This document shows positions 1-9,500 of a DNA stretch of 14,773 nt, in pieces. Origin of the DNA: Phoronis ovalis (taxonomy: Eukaryota > Phoronida > Phoronidae). The stretch spans positions 1-14,773 of the forward strand of contig JAOXYB010030632.1 of the NCBI GenBank assembly GCA_028565635.1, written 5' to 3'. The stretch's first letter is position 1. Each line of letters begins with the position of its first letter. Made by a program: the position numbers and the translations under genes. The notes under the pieces were generated by a model. The model did not search any database and was not told where the DNA came from. It worked only from the letters and a program-made list of their open reading frames with translations.

Positions 1-440
1 TACATTTGCCTACAGCAGTGATGTCTTTGTATACCAGCAGAACATGTATTAACAAAAAATCATGAAAGGCATATATATTCAGGAGTGCTCCAAGTTTTCA
101 ATCTTTGCAAATCATGAAAATTACTCTTAACTTATTGAAACTCGACATAATTGTTGAATTAATTAACTCAAATACAGCTTGATTTACTTTTATCCATTTT
201 TTTAATACTAATACTGTAATAATACTTGTTTTTAAATTCAAAATTGAAAATGTTACTGCCAGAGAAATATGACAATTTAAAATAGCTTGATAGAAAGTAT
301 TACATTTTGTCCATGAGACAATAGTTATTGTGACTGCAAAAGACAAAATATTAAAAAAATAGAATACATGCCATAATACACTACACAGCTTTTCTTTGTT
401 ATTAGAAAAACATTTTGTACATTATGTTTATTTCCTCCAG
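1..440 (+). repeat. Array intron copy at the left edge (3' part of an intron)
   Basis: These bases match the interior of the array introns in order: a segment like gcctacagcagtgatgtct with tataccagc (compare 2470 and 4487), a segment like attactcttaa with gaaactc (compare 2579), and a segment like ttgccagagaaat (compare 1394). They end in the exon 1 acceptor. The window therefore opens inside an intron of the same tandem array, and at least one further homologous exon probably lies just upstream. Confidence 0.8.
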
Positions 441-563
441 ATATCAATGAATGTGAAGAGAAATCAGATGGCTGTGACCAGAGCTGCACTAATTCAATGG
501 GAAGTTTCACCTGTAGTTGTGGTTCAGGATATAAACTGAATGCAGATTACAAGACTTGTGATG
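441..563 (+). CDS. cbEGF exon 1 (amplified family)
   Basis: 123-nt phase 1-1 exon between acceptor tttcctccAG and donor GTAAGA. It encodes one complete EGF module, six cysteines spaced 6-3-8-1-12. It opens DINEC, with Asn in the third position where all ten other family members have Asp; both are allowed Ca2+ ligands. It shares [10 protein letters not shown] with exon 2 only, while later copies read CTNTVG or CINTVG. It also has a unique Ser between Cys4 and Cys5 (CSC instead of CGC) and Lys in GYKL. These differences make it one of the more diverged copies. It is not the true first exon: the preceding bases are a copy of the array intron. Confidence 0.93.
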
Positions 564-3500
564 GTAAGAAAAGAAATGTGAAAAATATTTGAAGATATCA
601 CCAAATCATTATGATATTTTGCCATAAAAATTTGTTGCATTGCTGAATAATCTTCGTAGATTGACACACTACAGAACATTAGCAATTGCCAACAGCAATT
701 CATCTGTAATGTATATCAGGGGTACATTATATGAAAAAACAAGGAAGGGATATTACAAGTGCACTTTCCTCCCATTTTCAAAGTCCAATGTTTAAAAAGT
801 CTTATTTAAGCAGTCTTACTGAAACGAATGATCATTGAATTAGTTAATTCGGATACAGCATGCTTTCTTTGTAATATCCCCTAGAAATAATCTGATATTA
901 TCATGGTTGTTTTAAATTCAGTACTGAAAAAGATATTAATGGTATAAGACAAAATATTGACATGACATAATGACCCACACATAATTTTTTTTAGTTGTGT
1001 GCAGGATCCTAAAAAGCATTTTATATATATGATGTTCATTTCTTGCAGATATTGATGAATGTGAAGAGAACTCGGATGGCTGTGATCAGAGCTGCACTAA
1101 TTCAATGGGAAGTTTTACCTGTGGTTGTGGTTCAGGATATAGACTGAATTCCGATTACAAGACTTGTGATGGTAAGAAAAGAAATGTGAAAAAGATTTGA
1201 AGATATCACCAAATCATTATGATATTTTGCCATAAAGATTTGTTGCATTGCTGAATAATTTTCATAGATTGACACACTACAGCACATTAGCAATCGCCAA
1301 CAGCAATGTCATCTTTAATGTATACCAGGGGTACATTATATAAAAAAAAACAAGGAAGGGATATTACAAGTGGTTGTTTTTAAATTCAGTACTGAAAAAG
1401 AATGTTGCCAGAGAAATATTTGCGTTGTTTAATTTAAAATAATTTGATTGAAAATATAACATTTTCTTCATGATACGAAAGATAAAATATTGACATGTCA
1501 TAATGACCCACACTTAATTTTTTTATAGATATTGATGAATGTGAAGAGAACTCGGATGGCTGTGATCAGAGCTGTACTAATACAGTAGGAAGTTTCACCT
1601 GTGGTTGTGATTCAGGATATAGACTAAATGCCGATTACGAGACATGTGACGGTAAGAGAAGAAATTAATTCTTAAAAGATATTACATGTTTAATGATATC
1701 AGCATCAAATCATTATGGTATTTTGCTATATATAATCTGTATACCAGTGGCACATTTTATGAAAAAACAAGAAAGTAAGAAGTAATAATTAATATAAGAG
1801 CACTACCCCCCATTTTTAAACAATGCAAGTAAAATTACTCTTATTAAAACTCAAGATCACTGAATTAGTTAAGTCAGATATAGCTTGCTTCCTTTATCGA
1901 TATCTATAGGTAAAGTTAATATGAAAATACTGTCAATTGACTATGGTTCTTTCTAAATTGAATACTGAAAATTAGATTGCTAGAGATATTATTTAATTTT
2001 TTTGACATTTGAAAATATCATGATAAAATGTGTTAACGTTTGTCATTGGTACAAGACTTTTTCCCTATGCTAATAAATTGTTACAAACTTAGATTGAAGT
2101 CATACAATAGTGTCCTGCACAATATTTTTTGGTTTTCATGTACAATATACTGTTTTGTCATGTTTTAATAATACACAAAAAAGCATTTTATATATTACAT
2201 TTTTTATAGATATTGATGAATGTGAAGAGAACTCGGATGGCTGTGATCAGGGCTGTATTAATACAGTGGGAAGTTTCACCTGTGGTTGTGGTTCAGGATA
2301 TAGACTGAATGCCGATTACAAGGCTTGTGATGGTAAGAGAAGATATTAGATATTTAATGATATCATCATCAAATCATTATGGTATTTTGCCATAAAGATT
2401 TGTTACATTGATGAATATTTTCCCCACTCAAGTAGAATTGTTATGATTGACACCAAAGCAAATAGCATTCGCCTACGTCAGTGACATCTCTGTATACTAG
2501 TGAGACATTGTATGATAAAACAAGGGAATCATATTACAAGAGCACCACTCCCATTTTCAAAAGAATGCAAGTATAAAATTACTCTTATTGAAACTCAAGG
2601 TCATTGAATTAGCTAACTCAGATATAACTTTTTTTTTGTGTGATATCAATATGAAAATGCTGTCAGTTGACTATGATTCTTTCTAAATTCAATATTGAAA
2701 ATTGTATTGTCACAGACATACTTGTATTATTTAATTTTTATGCTATTTAAAAATTAATTTGATAAAATGTGTTTACATTTTGTCAATTGTATAAGAATTT
2801 TTTTTCCTGTATAAATTAATAAATGTCGCAAAATGTATTAACATTTGTCAATGGTACAAGAATTTTTTCCCTAGATATAAATTATATGTCGCAATCCAAA
2901 TTTTTATGATGGTAATTAAAAGACGAAATGTTACAAAGATTGATATCATGCAATAGTGTCCTGCACAACATTTTTTTAGTTTTTATGTGCAATATACTGT
3001 TTTGTCATGTTTTAATAATACACAAAAAAGTATTTTACATGTTATGTTTTTTTCTTATAGATATTGATGAATGTGAAGAGAACTCGGATGGCTGTGATCA
3101 GAGCTGTACTAATACAGTGGGAAGTTTCACCTGTGGTTGTGATTCAGGATATAGACTGAATGCCGATTACAAAACTTGTGATGGTAATTAAGACAAGAAA
3201 TTCTTAAAAGATATTAGAGTTTTGACGATATCATCAAATCATTAGGATATAGTTTGACATAAAGATGTGTTGCACTGGTGAATAATTTTCCCCACTCAAG
3301 AAGAATTGTTATGATTGACACCAAGGCAAATTAGCATTCGCTTACTGCAGTAACATTTCTGTATACGAGTGAACCTTATAAGAACAAAAAAAAAAGAAAA
3401 TGATATTACAAGTGCACTTCCTCATTTTCAAACAGTACAAATGATCACTAATTAGTTAAGTCAGATACAGCTTGCTTTCTTTGGGTGAGATCTATCCGTA

Positions 3501-6500
3501 TAGATATTCTTAATATAAAAATACTGTCAGTTGAATAATGGTTCTTTCTAAATTCAATACTGAAAACTATATTGCCACTATAGATATACTGTACTTATTA
3601 TTTAATTTTTGACATTTGAAAATAACATGAATATATTCATAGTGTCCTCCACAATGTTATTCAGTTTCCATGTGCAAGATGTATATGTTTTAATAACTAC
3701 ATGCAAAAGAGCATTATATACATTATGTTTTTTCTTATAGATATTGATGAATGTGAGGAGAATTCAGATGGCTGTGATCAGAGCTGTACTAATACAGTGG
3801 GAAGTTTCACCTGTGGTTGTGGTTCAGGATACAGACTGAATGCCGATTACAAGACTTGTGACGGTAAGAGAAGAAACTTTTAGAAGGTATAAGATAGTTG
3901 ATGATACCATCATCAAAACAGTATTTAATGGTAGTTTGCCATAAGATTTATTGCATTAGTAAATAATTTTCACCACTCAAGTATAATTGTTATGATTAAC
4001 ACATAAAAGCAATTAACCGATTCAACTACATCAGTAACGTTTCTGTTTATCAGTTAGACATTATGAAAAAAACAAATTGATATTACAAGTGCTATATAGT
4101 GTCTTGTGCAATATTTTTTATAGCTTTCATGACGTACAATATATCTTGTTTTGGCATGTTTTAATAATATACACGGAAAAGTCTTTTATGTATTATGCTT
4201 TTTCTTATAGATATTGATGAATGTGAAGAGAAATCAGATGGCTGTGCTCAGAGCTGTACTAATACAGTAGGAAGTTTCACTTGTGGTTGTGGTTCAGGAT
4301 ATAGACTGAATGCCGATTACAAGACTTGTGATGGTAAGAGAAGACATTTTTAAAATATATTAGATACAATGATATCATCATCAAATCATTATGGTATTTT
4401 GCCAATAAGATGTGTTACATTGGTGAATAAGTATTCCCCACTAAAGTAGAATTGTTGTGATTGACACCAAAGCAAATTAGCATTCGCCTACAGTAGTGGA
4501 ATCTTTGTATATCAGTTGGACAATATAAGAAAATTAAGGAAGTGATATGACAGGAGCACTCCCCCATTTTTGAAACAATGCAAATAAACCTACTCTAATT
4601 GAAACTTGTGATCAATGAATTTAGTTAACTCAGATATGGCCTGCTTCCTTTGTATGATATCTATAGGTAGTAAAAATACTGCCAGTTGACTATGGCCCTT
4701 TCTAGATTCAATGCTGAAAAATATATTGCCAGTGAAATACTTGCATTATTTAATTTTTATGGCATTTAAAAATCACTTGATAAAATATGTTAACACGTCC
4801 ATGGTTCAAGACATTTTCCTAAAATAATTTAAAACAAATGTTCTGATCCAAAGTATTGTGACAGTAATTAAAGGACAAAATGTTCCAAATATTGAAGTCA
4901 TGCCAGTAGAGTAATGGTTCTTTCTAAATTCAATACTGAAAACTATTATATTGCTAGAGATTTACTTGTATTATTTAATTTTCATGACGTTTGAAAATAA
5001 CTTGATAAAATATCTTAAAAATTTTTTCCGTGGCATAAGATTTTTTTTTCCCTACTTTATCCATAAATGTAATCCAGATTGTTGTGATGGTAATTAAAAG
5101 ACGAAACGCTACGAAGATTGAAGTCATGTCATAGTGTCCTGCACAATATTTTTTAGTTGTCATGTGCAATATGATGTTTTGTCATGTTTCAATAATACAC
5201 AAAAAAAGCATTTTACATAATATAATTATGTTTTTCTTATAGATATTGATGAATGTGAAGAGAATTCAGATGGCTGTGGTCAGAGCTGTACTAATACAGT
5301 GGGAAGTTTCACCTGTGGTTGTGGTTCCGGATATAGACTGAATGTTGATTACAGGGCTTGTGATGGTAAGAAAAGAAATTCTTAAAAGATATTTGACGAT
5401 GTCATCAAATCATTATAATCATGGTAGTTTTCCGTAAAGATTTGTTGCATTGGTGAATATATAATTTTCCCCACTCATGTAGAATTCTGCACATCTTTCA
5501 GTTTTCGTGTGCATTAATATGGTGTTTTGTCATGTTTTAATAATACACAAAAAAGCATTTTATATAATATTATGTTTTTTTCTTATAGATATTGATGAAT
5601 GTGAAGAGAACTCGGATGGCTGTGATCAGAGCTGTACTAATACAGTGGGAAGTTTCACCTGTGGTTGTGTTTCTGGATATGGACTGAATGCCGATTACAA
5701 AACTTGTGATGGTAAGAGAAATTCTTAAAAGATATTGAATATTTGACGATATTATCAAACATTATCATGGTAGCTTAATTGCCATAAAGATTTGTTGCAT
5801 TGGCGAGTAATTTTCCCCACTCAAGTAGAATTCTGCACAACATTTCTTAGTTGTCATGTGCAATATGATGTTTTGTCATGTTTCAATAATACACAAAAAA
5901 AGCATTTTACATAATATAATTATGTTTTTCTTATAGATATTGATGAATGTGAAGAGAATTCAGATGGCTGTGGTCAGAGCTGTACTAATACAGTGGGAAG
6001 TTTCACCTGTGGTTGCGGTTCTGGATTTAGACTGAATGTTGATTACAGGGCTTGTGATGGTAAGAGAAGAAATTCTTAAAAGATGTTAGATGATATTTGA
6101 CGATATCATCAAATCACTATGTTAGTTTGCCATAAAGATTTGTTGCATTCAGGTGAATAATTTCTCCACTCAAGTAGAATTGTTATGATTGACACCTACA
6201 TCCAGCCGTAATAACTGAAAATACTACATGCTGTTAACTGCTTTGACATCTTTTAATAAAAATATGTTGTTACTTTTTGCAGATATTGATGAATGCAAAG
6301 AGGACTCGGATGGCTGTGATCAGAGCTGTACTAATACCGTAGGAAGTTTTACCTGTGGCTGTGATTCAGGATATAGACTGAATGCCGATTACAAGACTTG
6401 TGATGGTAAGTGAAGAACCAGCAGAAAGACTTACTGATTTTTTTTATGTCATATTTAAAAGCATTTGATCCATGTACATTCTCTTAAAACATTGTTGTTG

Positions 6501-9500
6501 TTTCTGAACACCATTCGATATTATCAAGATCAAGAACGCAATATATTACGAGCAACACACTTATTTTGTTTGAATGAATGAAACTTTTGTGATGATTTTT
6601 AATTAGAATTATGAATTTGTCAGCAATACAGTTCAATTTAATATTATTATTTTTTGTCAGTTTTAATCCATATCATTGTAACATTTAGAAAGGAAATACG
6701 CTATTTAGATTGAGATCATGTCTGTACAATGATGCTGTACTGTTGACACTGTTGCCTTAGCATTATTTTTATATGATTATGCTTATTGCTTTCAGATATC
6801 AATGAATGCACAGAGAATCCAGATCATTGTCCAGTACATTCGACATGTTATAATGTTGAAGGCAGTGCTGAATGCCGTTGCAACCAAGGTTTTGAGGGAA
6901 AGCATGGACTAGTACCATGCAGAGGTTAGCCTTTAATATGACAATTTTCTAAAACAGCTATTCAGAAAGCACAAATCACATGAAATAAATCTAAAATTCT
7001 AGTTTTTGCTTTTTGATGAACTAAATTAGCATATATAGTCTTATGACGTTCAGATTAGTAACATTTTCATCACAACAATCACAGATTGGAACAATATAGA
7101 ATCAACCAAGTCTGAAGCTACCATAATTATTCAGTTGACAATTCACTTAACTGTCTTGTTCATGCAATCAATTTTGAAATGGTCACAATTTCTCTTACTG
7201 CTTCACGAAATTAAAAACTGCTTCTTTTCAAGTTTACTATAAGATTGAAATTGGAAATGTTTATTAACCATTGAAGAATTTTAGGAGACTGATACATGAT
7301 ATTGTTATGTTTGTTAAAATTTAAGAAAGTTTAACTAATCATAAAAATATGTATATGGATGTTACTTTAAATGTTTATCTGTACTTTTACCGTTGATCAA
7401 AATTGTGCAGTACTATCAGTAAAAATGATAGTTTTACACAAGATTGAATTTTTTATGTATAATAAACAATGAAAAAAAACAACATTTCTGTATAACTTTA
7501 ACCATTTTGAGAAATGCTAAAAACGATTTATTTAAATGATATTTTGTAAATTTTAGATATAAATGAATGTGATGAACCATCGACGTGTTTTGACCTTGGT
7601 CTTTCCAACCCAGATCGTCGCAAATGTGTGAATACTGTGGGTTCTTTCACGTGTACCTGCAATAAGTACTGGACTGGAAGTAACTGTGAAATAGGTATAA
7701 TAAATAAAAATTATAATGCTCAGGATATAAAGTACACAATATATATAATTACAAACATATCAAAAACTAAATGTTCGTCCTCATATATTGCAAGCCGTAA
7801 GCCAAAAGAGTGAAACATAGAATTGCATTTTATAGTCGGAAATATAATCCACAGGGGAAGTAATAATGCGGAGTGGATCGATAAAGATGATCCGTCTTGT
7901 AGATAATAATTTAAATTAGTAAATGAAAGTTAAATAAATCAGTAAGAGTGTTGTCCTTGTTTTATTTAACTTTTCTTTACTAATTTATTTTATGTCAAAA
8001 TTTATAGATTATTGTTAATAAATATTAAAATTTGTTCCTGTTTTATCAATAAAATATGGAACTCTATTTATTGTTAAGATTAGTAAATTATGCATCCATG
8101 TTATACTTGACATCTTAAGATTGTGTGTGACATTTTATTATAATACAGGGTGACACAAAAAATTGCTTTATTTTTTCAATTTCTTATTCTATACTTTAGC
8201 CAAGTTGCTACTTTGAGATTCCAAAAGAAATATGTTTGTTTAGCACAATACTTAAAATATGCTTCTTCTTTTTGTCAGATGTTGATGAATGTACAAATGA
8301 TGTCACATCAGAACAAGCTTGTGGATTTAACACCATATGCACAAACAAAATAGGACAAGCTCCTGACTGTGCTTGTAAAACCGGATACAAACCATCAACA
8401 GATATTAACCGCAGAGGCTGCATAGGTACTGCATATACTGTACTTCTTTAGTTTTCTAAACTTTTGGGTGTCCCAAAAGGAAGTTAATGTCATGTAAAAT
8501 ACACTATCTTGTCCCTAATTATTAAGAATTTATGACAATGTCACGTTTTTGTAACTATAACTGCTCTTACATAATTTGTTATTTCATTAGTTCAGTCTTA
8601 CCTAATAGAATACGTGTACAGAATATATTTCAATTTTTTTCTGAACACTGGTATTTATTATTTCAGACATTAACGAGTGTGAAAATCCTTCAGTAAGTAG
8701 CTGTCCGGCATATTCTAAATGCCATAATAAACCTGGTACTTTTACGTGCCGTTGTAACTCGGGCTTCACTGGACCCATTGGAGGACCATGTGTCGGTTAG
8801 TATTGTAGTTGCCAGCTTTTATTATTTTATTGTTATAGCTTTGACAAGCATATTATTAAATAGTAACTCTTTAGTAAGCTTTCCTGCATTAATATGACAC
8901 TTAGTTAGATTGAGGATTTGTTTCTGCAGTGTTTCATTAATATTTCCCATTTTTAGACATAGATGAATGCCAAATTGGTGGCTGTGGGACTGCTGATACA
9001 TCTACTTGTAAGAACACAATCGGTTCATACATATGTGGTTGTAAAGACGGATATACAAAAGATCCAACTAACCCATTTGAAAGTTGTATGGGTATGTATA
9101 CAAACCCAGAGGGTTGAGAACACTACAGTGAATATATATACATAGGCATGCATCGTAGGACAATTAAAATCCATCCAGATTGTTTAAATGCATTAAATAA
9201 CAACCAAATCCAATCTTTTGCAAATATACATGTATACTGATCCAAAATAAAAACAAAATAATATTTAAGTAGCAATCATTGGAAGCAATCCTTATTTTTG
9301 CATGTTCAGTAAATGGGCAGGAATCGACTTTTTTGCTGCAGGCAGTGGGTAGCAAACCATAACTTTAAATTTTGATTGGTAGCAATCCAGAAATAGCAAA
9401 TAATAAGTTCATAATCCAAATACAAAATTTAATGACTAATAGTTTGCAAACTGATTATACTTAAAGCATAGAACATTTAAGGAATTATAGAAATTTAAGG

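Larger units (their letters stand above)
441..6282 (+). repeat. Tandem exon-plus-intron array, ten units, 346-1032 bp
   Basis: Exon starts lie 608, 480, 681, 851, 680, 470, 1032, 346, 348 and 346 bp apart. Introns share ordered blocks. Block A follows the exon (gatatcatcatcaaatcatt, gccataaagatttgttgcat, cccactcaagtagaattgtt). Block B is central (ttctttctaaattcaatact, gaagtcatg). Block C precedes the exon (gtgtcctgcacaatat, cataggttttaataatacac-like sequence, then tttcttatag). Length differences come from losing parts of A, B or C and from duplications inside the introns. The whole unit, not just the exon, was duplicated. It is not a CRISPR or satellite: the repeated core is an open, splice-bounded coding exon. 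Confidence 0.85.
5366..6282 (+). repeat. Compact 346/348-bp units: introns 8, 9 and 10
   Basis: Introns 8 and 9 (5366-5588, 5712-5936) join a truncated block A to a truncated block C at the same point, giving agaattctgcac at 5481 and 5827. Intron 10 (6060-6282) starts with the same block A but continues through gttatgattgacacc into unrelated sequence before exon 11. These are the youngest-looking units. Confidence 0.78.

Noticed and set aside
441-6282. Regularly spaced near-identical units that superficially suggest a CRISPR array or satellite
   Set aside because: The repeated core is a 123-nt open coding exon with splice sites, unit lengths vary from 346 to 1032 bp, and the introns are homologous rather than unique spacers.
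2110-6413. Small free-standing EGF proteins starting at ATGs at 2110, 2928, 3701, 5507 and 6228
   Set aside because: These frames begin in intron sequence and read through acceptor and donor sites; only the splice-bounded 123-nt parts are coding.
7628-7813. Frame continuing past exon 13 into 7813
   Set aside because: After GTATAA at 7695 the translation is low-complexity AT-rich intron; the EGF module is already complete.
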